Shown: in pieces, positions 1 through 10,093 of the stretch
How positions within the stretch are numbered: position 1 is the stretch's first letter
How the letters are laid out: every line of letters starts with the position of its first letter
Source: Diphasiastrum complanatum
Taxonomy: Eukaryota; Streptophyta; Lycopodiopsida; Lycopodiales; Lycopodiaceae
DNA length: 64,000 bases
Direction: 5' to 3'
Assembly: GCA_029204225.1 (NCBI GenBank)
Contig: CM055095.1
Coordinates: forward strand, 30,025,258-30,089,257
Notes under the pieces: model-generated
Told to the model about the DNA's origin: nothing
Database searches by the model: none
What the model saw: the letters and a program-made list of their open reading frames with translations, nothing else
Program-made: the position numbers and the translations under genes

Positions 1-147
1 TTCTGAGTGGATCTTGGACAAGGGCTAGGACAGCCATACAGGGGAATAGTTTCAAATCCAGAAGCTGAGGGTTATTGAGCAAGTGGCTGCATACCCTAGT
101 TGGGTGAAAACCCCAGTTTGCCTTTTGTGTTTTATTTCTATCCAGCT

Positions 148-898
148 ATGTCTAGTCTTGCAGAGATCATGCTGAGTGAAGCCAGCCGGCTTGATGGCAC
201 TAACTTTAGCATATGGAAATTCAAGATCAAGAACATTCTTGAAGACAAAGAATGTTGGAAGCTTGTGACAGGTGAGGAGCCTGTTCCAACATCTGAACTT
301 GAACTTAAGGACTATATCAAGAGAGGGGAAAAGGCACACATAATCATCAACATGTCAGTGAGGGATAATGTGATTCCTCTAATCAGGTCAGCCAAAGGGC
401 CTGTGGATGCATGGCACATTCTTTGTGCATTGTATGAGACAGCAAGTACAACCAGGTTTCTCTACTTGAAGAACAAGTTGTATACTCTCAGAATGGAGAC
501 AGGGGAGACAGTTACTGATCATCTTACTAAGATTCAGGATATTAGATATCAGCTTTCTGTACTTGGAGAGTCTATTGCTGACAAAGACTTGGTTAGAAGT
601 CTATGGTCTCTTGTTACAGGAGGAGATGAGGAGAGTTAATCTCTCCAAGAGGGAAGATTTCCAGGAGCATGCCTTTGCTTCTAAGAAGAAGCAAAATCCA
701 GCTAAGGATAAGAAGAAAGGTAAAGGCAAGAACAAAGGAACACCACAAACACTTGAGCAAGGAATGGAGAACTTGCAGATGTCAGAAGCACAACCCTCCT
801 CGAATACTTCTTCCACACCTCGAAGGAAGGGGAATTGCAATTACTGTGGTAAATATGGACACTTTGCTTTTGAGTGCAGGAAGAAGCTTGCAGACTAA
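148..898 (+). pseudogene. copia gag with internal deletion and CCHC zinc knuckle
   Basis: The ATG at 148 opens a UBN2-type gag: MSSLAEIMLSEASRLDGTNF at the N-terminus, then an FLYLKNKLYTLRM segment typical of copia gag. Frame 1 ends at 639. From about 600 the sequence continues in another frame ([11 protein letters not shown]) into a Lys-rich region and a CCHC knuckle, CNYCGKYGHFAFEC at 836-877. The missing piece between the DKDLVRS segment and LLQEEM indicates a deletion with frame change. Stop TAA at 896-898. The capsid/nucleocapsid protein is therefore non-functional. Confidence 0.85.
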
Positions 899-994
899 AA
901 GAAGGTCACAAAGAAGCAAGGAGGAAATGTTGTTGAGAGTGTTGCAAGAGAGGAGCAGAGTGACATAAGGCAAGCTGAGTTATTCTCTGTTGCA

Positions 995-1387
995 TTGGCT
1001 TCACAAGCTACAACAGGTGGTTGGTACATTGACTCAGGTGCTTCAAAGCACATGACCCCTCATAGGGATTGGTTTGATACCTTTGTGGGGATTAGTGATG
1101 GACAAGAGGTGTGCCTAGGTGACAACTCAACACACAAGGTCAAGGGAAAGGGCACACTACCTGTAAAGCTTCCATCAGGAGAAGTCAAAGTCATTAAGAA
1201 TGTCTTATATGTACCAGGACTTGCTAAAAATCTTCTTTCAGTAGGAGCTATCACTCAACAAAATATGAAAGTAGAATTTGATGCTACTTCTTGTCTTGTG
1301 TTGGACTTGAGTGATAATATGAAGGTTGTGGCCAAAGGATTGCAGGAAGATAATCTATACAGGTTATACACTTCTATCCCTAGTTAG
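995..1387 (+). pseudogene. copia aspartic protease region
   Basis: Contains [12 protein letters not shown]; the catalytic DSG triplet is at 1031-1039. It processes the Gag-Pol polyprotein in active copies. It continues to the linker before the GAG-pre-integrase domain and is cut by TAG at 1385-1387. The related copy at 53.4 kb has CAG at this place, so the stop is probably a C-to-T change. Confidence 0.85.
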
Positions 1388-1414
1388 CATGCTTATACAG
1401 CAAAAGGAAGGGAT

Positions 1415-4180
1415 GTGGATAGGTTGTGGCATGAGAGGTATGGACATCTTGGCTACCAAAGCATGCAGGTGTTGAACCAACATCATATGGTGGAGGGGCT
1501 TCCAGTTGTTAAGCCAAGCTCTTCAGTTTGCGAGGCTTGCGCTATGGGAAAACAACAAAGACATAAGTTTCCCAAGGAAAGCACCACCAGGGCAGCGGGC
1601 ATACTTGACTTGATACATTCAGATTTGTGGGGGCCAACCCAAACAAAATCTGCAGGGGGGGCATATTACTTTATGACCTTTATTGATGACTTCTCATGCA
1701 AGATTTGGATTTATTTCTTGAAGTTAAAATCTGAAGCATTCAAGTACTTCCTGCATTTCAAAGCTTTGGTAGAAGAACATTCAGGAAAGAAGATAAAGAT
1801 GCTCAGGTCAGACGGTTGTGGAGAGTTCATTAAGACAGAATTTGTGGAATTCTGCAAGGCCAATGGGATCAAAAGGCAGCTTACAGCTCCTCATACCCCT
1901 CAACAAAACGGCGTAGCAGAGAGAAAGAACCGAACTATTGTGGAGTGTGCAAAGTGCATGCTCAAGGCAAAGGGGTTGCCCAACTCTTTTTGGGGCGAGG
2001 CAATGCACACAGCAGTGTTTCTGTTGAATAGAAGTCCAACAAAAGCTGTGGAAGGCAAGACTCCAGAAGAGGCATTTAGCGGCATCAAGCCCAAGGTAGG
2101 CGCTTTGCGAGTGTTTGGTTGTACGGCCTATGCCCATATTCCCAAGGATAACAGGAAGAAGCTGGATGCAAAATCAGCAAAGAGTATTTTCTTGGGATAC
2201 AGTGAAGAAAGCAAAGCTTACAGACTTTACGATCTTACTAGCAAGAAGAGGATCATAAGTCGAGATGTGATCTTTGAAGAAGATCAAACGCCTCCTATAG
2301 AGGAACTTGAATTTGTGCCAATACTTGATGACCCACATCCATATATTGGGGAGCCTCAGGATGATCATGTGAGTGATCAAGAGGAAGAATCCGAGGAGGC
2401 TAGGAAGCGGAAGGAAAGGGGCAAATCTGTTGAGTCCTATTCACCGTCTTCATCACCAACTGCAAGGAAGAAGTTTCCCAAGTGGTATTGGCAAACTGTG
2501 CAGGATGGTTTGATATTGGATGAGGGAGAGAGCAGCAATCCAGGGGCTAGGAGGTCTCAAAGGCAAGCCCAGCAGCATGAACACCAGGAGACAAACTATG
2601 CACTTATGACTACTATTTTGGATTCACAAGATCCACATACATTTGTTGAGGCAGCAGATGAGAAGGTATGGCAACATGCTATGCAAGAGGAGTATGACTC
2701 CATTCTCAAGGATGATACATGGGATTTGGTGAAGTTACCAAAAGGGAAGCGTTCTATTGGCTGTAAGTGGGTCTACAGGACCAAATACAAATCTGATGGG
2801 CGCATCGAAAAGCATAAGGCAAGGCTGGTTGCTAAAGGCTATGAACAGAAGGAGGGCTTGGACTATGATGAGACGTTTGCACCGGTAGCTAAGATGACGT
2901 CTATCAGGTTGGTTTTAGCATTGGCTGCATTTTTTGGTTGGGAGGTCCATCAAATGGACGTGAAGAGTGCTTTTCTTAATGGACAGTTGGCTGAAGAAGT
3001 CTACATGGAACAACCACAAGGTTTTGAGGCTAAGGGCAAGGAAAGTATGGTATGCAGGCTTTAGAAGGCCTTATATGGTTTGAAGCAGGCACCCAGGGCC
3101 TGGTATAGTCGTATTGACGACTATTTTGCCAAGGAGCAATTCATGAAGAGTCAGTCGGGTTGCAACCTGTTCGTGAAGGAGGAAGATGGGAACATTGTTT
3201 TGATAGTTCTCTATGTGGATGACTTGGTCATCACGGGTAACAATGGGCAGCTTATTGAAAAGGTGAAGGCTCATTTATCAAATGAGTTCGAGATGAAGGA
3301 TTTGGGCTTAATCCACTATTGTCTTGGTTTGGAGGTTTGGAAAAAGGAAAACTGTGTGTTTATTTCCCAAGCCAACTATGCATGTGAAGTTTTGAACAGG
3401 TTCAACATGCAGGATTGCAAACCCGTTTCCACGCCCATTGATACCAACAGTAAGCCATCCAGAGATGATGGCACTCCTTTTGTGGACGAGACTCTTTATA
3501 GGCAGCTTGTGGGTAGCCTGATTTATCTCACCACTACGAGACCAGACATTTCCTATGCGGTTGGTGTAGCAAGCCAGTTCATGAGTTCTCCAACTGAAGC
3601 ACATTGGAAAGCAGCCAAGAGGGTTTTGAGGTATGTCAAAGGGACAACCTGCTATGGGATTGAGTACACAGATGACGGAAAGCTTCAGCTTGGAGGCTTT
3701 ACTGATTCGGATTGGGCAGGTGATAGGGATGATCGAAAGTCGACCACAGGTTACACTTTTAACCTTGGTTCAGGGGCCATTTCTTGGTGTAGCAAGAAAC
3801 AGCCCACAGTTACCTTATCATCGACAGAGGCTGAGTACAGGGCAGCGGCAAAAGCTACCTGCGAGGCAATATGGCTCAGGAGACTTCTTGGGGAGGTGCA
3901 GATTCCACAGGATGGTCCTACTATTCTTCAGTGTGACAGCCAGAGTTGCATCCAGCTTGCCAAAAATCCTGTGTACCATGCTCGTACGAAGCATATTGAC
4001 GTGGATCAACACTTCTTACGAGAGAAGATACAAAGCGGAGAAATTCAGCTCGAGTACTGTGATACCAACGAACAAGCAGCAAATATCTTTACTAAGGCAC
4101 TTAGTAGAGAAAAATTTGAAAAGTTTCGTAGCATGCTAGGTGTTGGTATGAACAAAATAGCCATTGACGGGGGGTGTTGA
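1415..4180 (+). pseudogene. copia pol: integrase, reverse transcriptase, RNase H with one in-frame stop
   Basis: GAG-pre-integrase (LWHERYGHLGYQSM) leads into the integrase core with Asp in HSDLWGP, Asp in LRSDGCGEF and Glu in [12 protein letters not shown] begins at about 2690 (W.LV.LPKGKRSIGCKWVY) and carries the catalytic YVDD at 3212-3223. RNase H shows TDSDWAGDRDDRKSTTGY and TLSSTEAEY and ends at TGA 4178-4180, overlapping the LTR start. One TAG at 3062-3064 splits the frame between MVCRL and KALYGLKQAPRAW, where the family normally has Gln. Otherwise about 920 codons are open, indicating a fairly recent insertion. Confidence 0.92.
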
Positions 4181-4545
4181 AATAAATGCCTATTTTGCCC
4201 CTTAAGGCTTGTATACTTGTAACTTGTAAGTTGTGCATAAGACATGGGGGTAAAACATTTATGTACATAGTACACCCCACTTGTGCTAATTAGGCAAGTA
4301 AATCAAGTAGGTTAAGGACCCATGTGGGTTCTAGAGCTAGAATTAGCAAGACACCACCTCTATACATAACATGCTATATGTAGCCCAAACTTTGGAGGGG
4401 TTTCCACGCCCTACTACACTTTGAATATTCATTCATGTTGTGTGAGCTTTGAAGTCCTCTCTCTCTTGCTTTTGTGTTCTACTCCATAGCTGGTTTTCTG
4501 AAGCTTTCATAGTGTGCTTACTATGCTGTTATGATACTCCATAGC
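4175..4545 (+). repeat. 3' LTR of the copia element
   Basis: Begins TGTTGAAATAAATG immediately after a G-rich polypurine tract (GACGGGGGG). It contains AT-rich signals (CTATACATAACATGC) expected of promoter sequence. The 3' edge is uncertain: no clean CA end or target duplication could be matched because the 5' LTR is outside the window and a LINE derivative begins right after it. Confidence 0.6.
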
Positions 4546-4551
4546 TAGGCC

Positions 4552-5414
4552 TTGGCCTTTGACACTGCTTCCTCTCCCTCTCCCATACGCCCCACTCCCG
4601 CAACCGCTACCTCTTCTCCTACTGCCACTACCCCCTCTACTTTTTCTTCCTCCTCTCCCTCTTTCACCCCTTCATCTTCATTCCCCCCATTGTCTCTGTC
4701 TCTTTCAGCTGAATTTTTATCTGGTTTCCCCCGTATCATTGGTTCTCTTCATGAGGACAATGCATCCTTGCTGGCGATCATCAAGAAACAAGCATTCCAA
4801 ATCTCTAATCTGGAGAACACGGTCTTGGCCCTACAGGGCAAAGTTGGCATTCTTGAGGTTGATGTTACTTACCTCAAGAATGAACTAGAATTAGATGAAG
4901 AGGAAGAAGAAGGAAGCGGCTATGCGGATTCAGAAGCCATGGCAAAGCAGCTGCAAGAATGGGTTCACTCCTTGGAGTAGCAACTTCAGCAATCGAAGAG
5001 TTCTTGGGCTGACGTGCTCAAGGGTTCTAAGCAGGTTATTTTTGAATCTATTCAAGAACATCAAAAACGAGATCTCAAGGCCCTCAATGTCAGGGTTAGG
5101 GGAGCTTCTTTTGCAGGTAAGGACCTCGTGGCTGAGACAAATGCTTTTATTCATTCCACCTTTGATCTCAAAGAGGATGTCATATCTGCTGCTTGGGTGG
5201 GTAAGCTCCAACCCACCACAGTGTTTTTGCGATTCAAGGATGCTTTACTTCCTCAAAAGGTTTTGCGTAAAAGAGGCTGCCTGAGGGGTCTACTATTCTT
5301 ATGGATGAAGACTTAACGCCCATTCAATGGACTGAGAGAAAGAAAATTATCGCAGATTCTAAGGCCAATGGTTTCCGGACTCGCTTTCGAGACGGACACC
5401 CGGTCTTGGTTTAA
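4552..5414 (+). pseudogene. LINE ORF1-like RNA-binding protein (coiled coil plus RRM-like), broken
   Basis: From the ATG at 4552: a Ser/Pro/Thr-rich N-terminus of about 45 residues; a coiled coil (LLAIIKKQAFQISNLENTVL with regular heptads); an acidic run; then [10 protein letters not shown]; then an RRM-like block with LKALNVRVRG, AAWVGKL and TVFLRFKDA; then the C-terminal DEDLTPIQWTERKK motif of L1 ORF1p. Breaks: TAG at 4978-4980 and a frameshift near 5280. Stop at 5412-5414. ORF1p of L1 elements is a nucleic-acid chaperone of the retrotransposition particle; assignment rests on architecture, not a database search. Confidence 0.7.
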
Positions 5415-5620
5415 ATTGCAGAACTTAAAATTTCAGATTCTTCTCCCTCTCCTACGTGAGAGATGTTTTGAGCTATGACCATTTATTTCCTCTCTTGCGT
5501 GAGAGATGAGCTTTCTTTACATAGCGATTTACGTTTTACGTTTTAGTTCTAGTCTAGTTTTTTGTTGACGGCATTGTCCCGTCCGAGTTCCATTTACTCT
5601 ATTGTACTACCTCTTCAGTC

Positions 5621-5676
5621 TTATATGCCTTTTGGCATCGAAAAGACATTAATAAAGCTTTCTCTCTCTCTCTCTA
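5621..5676 (+). repeat. LINE 3' recognition hairpin and tail
   Basis: TTATATGCCTTTTGGCAT forms a 5-bp stem with a TTTT loop, followed 9 nt later by ATTAATAAAGCT and CT repeats. The hairpin is identical at 15242-15255, in a region that keeps only the 3' end of the element. A conserved 3' stem-loop is what stringent LINE reverse transcriptases recognise; here that role is inferred. Confidence 0.55.
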
Positions 5677-5684
5677 TGATGCAT

Positions 5685-6913
5685 TTGTCCTACGGTGCAT
5701 CATAGATGAGGCTCGACATCGAAGACGGAGAGTATATTGCTGCTTTGTGGATTTCCGCAAGGCCTTTGATTCAGTTCCACGGCACCTGCTACTTCAGCGC
5801 TTATCCTCACTTGGTTTTTCACAGAATATCATTATGGCTATCAGTACCTTATATGAGAGGGTATTAGCACGCTTCAGAGATGGCAGCAGTTGGTCGTCTT
5901 TTATCTAGAGCACAGTTGGGGTCAAGCAGGGATGCCCACTCTCTCCCACTCTTTTTGCATTGTACATTGATGATCTAGAGCGGATCATCAAGGAGGAGGG
6001 TGGTGATGGATGTCCACTTGCTAATGTTATTATTCCTATCCTACTGTACGCGGATGATGTGGCATTGCTATCCTCTTCAGCCTCTGGGTTACAACGACAT
6101 CTTGATGCTCTCTATGGCTTTTGCTTAGTGTGGGGCCTAACCGTGAATATTGCTAGGACCAAGATCATGGTGTTTAACACTAACCGGCAGCAAACGAGAG
6201 ATGACACATTCTATTATGATGGACAGCCGCTAGAGATTGTTACCTCATACACCTATCTAGGTGAACTATTCACTGGTCCCTTACTCACCTTCCGCTCTAC
6301 TGCTCTATCTCGCTTGCGTAAGGGACATGCTGCCTTAGTACATATGGAGAGAGTGTGTACTACTTACCATATTCATGATCCTACTTCTAGAGAGCACCTT
6401 TTCTCTACCGCGGTCTTGCCAGTGGCTATGCACTCGGCAGAGGTTTGGTGTCCAAGATTATCTCAGGGTACTTGAAGAGATATCACCCGCCTGCAAATCA
6501 CCAGGTTAGGGAGGATGATTCGTGCGAAGCCATCAGTTCCTCATGAGATCCTTTTGGCGGAGTTCGCCTCACTTTCCATGGTGGTAGAGGCTTTGTTTCA
6601 GATTGTTACCTTTCTATATCGACTTGAGATCATGGATACTCACAGATACACGATGGTAGCGCTTACCTCTTCTCGAGCTATAGCTGGACAGTAGGCTAGA
6701 TCTTCCTCGTATGGTGATGTGGCTACCTTCTTCCAAGCATGGGGCTTCTCGATGCTGGATGTCCCACAGGGAACTCATGCATTTATCAGACAGCAGTTGT
6801 ATCGTAGCTATTGCCACATAGTATGGGATCGTCCTGATCATGACAGGGTCAAGCTTATCTTTTATGGTGCACATATCTTACGCAGAGAGTGCCACGTGTT
6901 CCCATCTTCTTGA
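5685..6913 (+). pseudogene. 5'-truncated LINE ORF2 (reverse transcriptase and C-terminus)
   Basis: Starts directly after the (TC)n tail of the preceding element. Translated pieces read [50 protein letters not shown] (catalytic YADD at 6047-6058) and SYTYLGELFTG, then a C-terminal region ([17 protein letters not shown] and WGFSMLDVPQGTHAFIRQQL). A TAG at about 5907-5909 and further stops around 6473 and 6692 break it. Endonuclease and the RT fingers are missing. Homologous C-terminal and RT pieces recur at 13.7-14.2, 15.35-15.64 and 35.2-37.4 kb. Confidence 0.85.
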
Positions 6914-7740
6914 TAGCTACAAGAACCATGTCGAAAGTACAGAACAAGAACTCAAAAGGAGGAGAGATGACAATGAATGTGTCAGTAGGAATTGTGTACA
7001 ACGTGGTGGCATAGTCAGTTCACGTATGAAGATTAGTCAACAGGGGTGGTGGAGAGTGAGGAGTGAACTCATGCCAAAAAGCTTCAATGGAGGATTCAAA
7101 GGGAAGGTTAATAAGCCTTTTGCTTTTTGCCTTCATAAACTTGATAGGTGTAGAGCCAAGCTTGGCAATCTACAGAACGTATCCTCCTTACGAGTTAATG
7201 GAACGAGATAAGTTATGCTCAAAGTGTAAGCTTACCAGTTTGAAATTGGGGCCCTAAATGCCTTGTTATCGGCGGCGACCGTTTGATTAGATCTGATGCA
7301 AGCGACATCAATAATGTTGTTGCATCTTGCCTCCTCCAATTTTACCACTGCTCACACCAGCCCAAAACTTGTGAGTGTTGTGTATGAAGACGCAACACAA
7401 GCTAAGAATTCTCCTAGTATATATACACAAACCCCACCTTGCGATATATGTTAAACATGAATCAAAATATAACTCACCATTTCCGGAAGCGTCTTCAGCT
7501 TTGGATTCCGCAACCCCATGCCTTTGCAGACTACCTTCTAGCTTCTGGAGCGGAGCTTGCCCCACTTCAATTAAAGTCTCCCAAATTTTTCCCAATTTAT
7601 CCATGACCACCAAGTTCCAATGATCTAAGCACGAAGAACAATATGGTACTGGCAACAGAATGAAGTCAATAACATCCAGGAAAAGAAATAAAGATGCCTT
7701 TCGCTGCTCGCAAGGCACGGTTGGAAGTCTTGGACAAAGC
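6914..7740. other. No recognised gene
   Basis: Intron sequence after the LINE ORF2 remnant. Several short open frames on both strands show no motif I recognise. The first 300 bp could be the LINE 3' region, but the hairpin and AATAAAGCT tail are absent. Confidence 0.5.
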
Positions 7741-8156
7741 CCATGTTGACGTACACCAACAATGGCCTGTGGTTCTGTAGGTACAAAGGATGTCAGGTCC
7801 TCAAGCTGAACTAGGTCCTCCTGAAGTATCAAGTCATCCTTTCCACCAAGTCGTTCCTTTAAACGACTAATGTGAAAAACAGGATGTACCTTAACATCTT
7901 GAGGAAGTTCCAGCTGATAAGCATTCCTTACTATACGAAATGGTCCTGCATAATGAGGTAATAACTTAGGACATTTGCCAGTCTTTAATACCTTAGAGTC
8001 TTTTGGGATTCTAAGTTATACCCAAGTCCCCCTCCTGATAGACCCTAGGTTGTCGCTTTTGATTGGCGTAAAACTGGGCTCTATCCTGAGCCGTTTTTAC
8101 GTTATCGCGGGCAACAAGCAACATTTCTTGCATATCATGCAGGAAATCCCTAACAG
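7741..8156 (-). pseudogene. gypsy integrase C-terminus fragment (left inverted-repeat arm)
   Basis: On the minus strand it reads DFLHDMQEMLLARDNVKTAQ, then the SH3-like block (NPKRL, KVLKTGKCPKL), then AYQLELPQDVKVHP-FHISRLKERLGGKDDLI and FVPTEPQAIV. This is the integrase C-terminus of a chromovirus-type gypsy element. About 300 bp of it (7741-8040) is repeated in opposite orientation at 8858-9155 with roughly 90% identity by eye. Confidence 0.8.
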
Positions 8157-8548
8157 CCCAAACCCCCTCATATTCCCCACAATGGGACTATGGCCTTACC
8201 TTCATACAGGAACTGTCTATTTTTCAGGCGACAGTGAATCGGTTAGTGGCACACATTGTGACATTACAGGCAAAAGTGGAAGGACAAGAACAGCAGATAG
8301 CCCGCATCCTCCAGTATCGCGACTCCATAGAGGTGCCACATATCCAACAAATGGATGTGATCTTGGTGAATCTTAAAACCCAAGTTCATTCCTTTTCAAA
8401 GGTTTATACTACATCCAAGGCCTTTGAAGATTTCCTAGCCTGTGAATTGAAAGCCCTTAAATACGAGGTGCACATTCTTGGAGCAAAAGTCAAGCAACTC
8501 GAAGTTGATAATAGTTACTTGCAAACAAGGTTGAGGTGTATTGCGTAA
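8157..8548 (+). pseudogene. LINE ORF1 coiled-coil fragment
   Basis: An open stretch reads QMDVILVNLKTQVHSFSKVY then TTSKAFEDFLACELKALKYE and VHILGAKVKQLEVDNSYL. The TSKAFE-F...LK-LK-EVH-L-A pattern matches the ORF1 copy at about 60590-60690. It is the coiled-coil part of the ORF1 family described at 4552-5414. It lies between the two inverted gypsy fragments. Confidence 0.55.
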
Positions 8549-8556
8549 ATTTGCAG

Positions 8557-8857
8557 CAAAATGGAGGGTAACTGAGTACTTGGTTCGTTGGAAAGGAAGT
8601 TCCGAAGACGATGATACTTGGGAAAAAGAACATGACCTTAGACTGAGGTTCCCTGTTTTTCTTCCTTAGATAAGGAATTTTTTAAGGAGAAGGGAATGTT
8701 AGGGACCGAACTCCCTTGGGTCCCAAACCCAAACTTGAGACTGGACGATGACTGGGCCTGTAGACTTGACCGGTGACTCGTGAACTTGCATGGTTGCCAC
8801 GTGTCATGATCTAGGTGTGCACATGGCTTGGTGTCTCTCTCCTTGAAAGTATACAAG
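8557..8857 (+). mobile_element. gypsy chromodomain end, polypurine tract and LTR start
   Basis: Reads VTEYLVRWKGSSEDDDTWEKEHDL, split here as the chromodomain core VTEYLVRWKG and its DTWE end, followed by a stop, an A/G-rich tract (AAGGAGAAGGGAA) and TGTTAGGGACCG at 8697, which fits an LTR start. The LTR is cut at about 8857, where an integrase C-terminus begins. Confidence 0.6.
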
Positions 8858-9195
8858 GGGAGGAGGGCTTGGATATATCTTAGAATCCCAAAAGACTCTA
8901 AGGTATTAAAGACTGGAAAATGTCCTAAGTTATCACCTCGTTATTGGAAACTCCATCGGAATGCCTATCAATTAGAACTTCCTCAAGGTGTCAAGGTTCA
9001 TCCAATTTTTCACATTAGTCGTTTCAAGGAACGACTTGGTGGAAAAGATGACTTGATTCTTCAGGAGGACCTAGTTCAGCTTGAGGATTTGACATCCTTT
9101 GTACCTACGGAACCACAGGCCATTGTTGATGTACATCAACGTGGGCTCAGAAACCGGCAGGTAACTGAGTACTTGGTTCGTTGGAAAGGAAGTTT
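8858..9195 (+). pseudogene. gypsy integrase C-terminus and chromodomain start (right inverted-repeat arm)
   Basis: Reads RIPKDSKVLKTGKCPKLSPR, then AYQLELPQGVKVHPIFHISR, then LVQLEDLTSFVPTEPQAIVD and VTEYLVRWKGS. It stops abruptly at 9195. Its first ~300 bp are the inverted partner of 7741-8040; its last 34 bp (9161-9194) duplicate 8570-8603. Confidence 0.8.
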
Positions 9196-9433
9196 GTCAT
9201 CGATGTCTAAAATGAAAGGTTCTTTTTATTACCTTGTGCACCCTTTTTAATTTTGCTTCCTCCTGTTTAGGGGACAGCATCAAGATACAGTATTTTGCTA
9301 CGATCTTTGCAACTAGGTTGTGAGCTAGCCTTTGCTCCTTCAAGTGGTTGTTTCATGTCCAAAACTAAGCATGTGTAAGTTAATATTCTGGAGGGTGTCA
9401 TCGATGTCTCAAATAAAAGGTTCTTTTTATTAC
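9195..9433 (+). repeat. 38-bp direct repeat pair, 201 bp apart
   Basis: The segment at 9195-9232 (starting TGTCATCGATGTCT, ending TTTTTATTAC) recurs at 9396-9433 with two or three differences. The first copy begins exactly where the gypsy fragment ends. It may reflect a target or repair duplication. The DNA between the copies has no recognised coding content. Confidence 0.6.
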
Positions 9434-9561
9434 AATGCCATAATCTGTTTTTGTGACAGGTTATTTTTGTTGCATGATGATATGCTTTCTGTCCTCAAAC
9501 GATCCTCTTGTCGACAAATACATTCCAATGGAGGTTTGAGGAGATCTGAACTCCTACATGC

Positions 9562-9774
9562 TTATATTCTCGTGTGACCTAGATCCCATAGTTGGTGAAA
9601 TACAAGGATCGATAGATTTCTAGGAGTAGAAATTATAACCTCAGTCTTGCTTGACTTCACCTCAAGACCAAGTTCTTCACCAAATGCCTTAAGTACATCA
9701 AGGTGTTGTAGAATCCAAGATTCATTGGTCAACGCCTCTACTTTATCCACATAGAGAAAGAAGTTCAATGACAT
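9562..9774 (-). pseudogene. LINE reverse transcriptase fragment
   Basis: Minus strand reads NFFLYVDKVEALTNES followed by LQHLDVLKAFGEELGLEVK and SSKTEVI. This is the RT motif around the catalytic F/Y-x-DD box (here YVDK, so the second Asp is lost) and the following 'GL.VN.SKTEVM' motif. It lies 270 bp upstream of exon 1 and is antisense to the host gene. Confidence 0.6.
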
Positions 9775-10042
9775 TTTGAGAGTTGGGTACCTCCTCCCTC
9801 ATGTGATAGCCATTCTTTGAGTTTGTCTTTGTAGATCTCTAACATTGTTGAAGAATCTAAAGTTGTGAGCAATTTGGTTCCTGGGGTCTTGGTAGAAGAT
9901 TCTTGCACGGCCAAATATTTGTTGTAAACTCAAATACGAAGTTTAGTTTCTTGTTTTCCCAATAGCCAAATCACAATAGCTGAAAAGTATACCTTCAATA
10001 ACCAACGCTAAACTTGTTCATGTGATTGTTATTGTTCTATAG

Positions 10043-10093
10043 GATGAACTGAGGCAAAGGAAGGAGGAAGAAATGGATGACTACTGTTCGCAG
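10043..10093 (+). CDS. SGR2: SGR2-like exon 1 of window
   Basis: 17 codons in phase 0, encoding [17 protein letters not shown]. Acceptor CTATAG, donor CAG|GTATGT. It is a charged segment just before the lipase domain and matches the SGR2 region of the same charge pattern. I found no exon upstream of it in the window, so the preceding intron is longer than 10 kb. Confidence 0.9.

Larger units (their letters stand above)
1..4545 (+). mobile_element. Ty1/copia retrotransposon, 5' LTR outside window, nearly complete internal region
   Basis: Gene order gag - protease - integrase - RT - RNase H followed by a purine-rich tract and an LTR is diagnostic of copia elements. The 5' LTR is not in the window; bases 1-147 are leader. 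Coding is interrupted by a gag deletion, a frameshift after the zinc knuckle and two in-frame TAG codons, so the copy is defective but young-looking. The related copies at 21.2-22.8 kb (-) and 53.2-54.4 kb (+) belong to the same or a close family. It sits in the intron upstream of exon 1. Confidence 0.9.
4552..5676 (+). mobile_element. ORF1-only LINE derivative with hairpin and (TC)n tail
   Basis: An ORF1 of L1 type is followed, without any ORF2, by a 200-bp 3' region ending in a perfect small hairpin (ATGCC-TTTT-GGCAT, 5625-5638), GACATTAATAAAGCT and a (TC)n tract. The same tail occurs at 15242-15296 and in altered form at 60285 and 61200. This resembles the half-LINE arrangement known from mammalian HAL1 elements: a non-autonomous copy keeping only the RNA-binding protein and the 3' recognition end. 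Confidence 0.65.

Noticed and set aside
5685-6913. ORF2 belonging to the ORF1 element immediately upstream
   Set aside because: The hairpin-AATAAAGCT-(TC)n tail lies between them, the RT is 5'-truncated, and the similar junction at 15.3 kb starts at a different RT codon, so a single intact element is unlikely.
1-10042. Upstream SGR2 exons (WWE-like N-terminus)
   Set aside because: I searched by eye for the expected segment preceding the [13 protein letters not shown] exon and found none; the interval is fully accounted for by retroelement remnants and anonymous intron.
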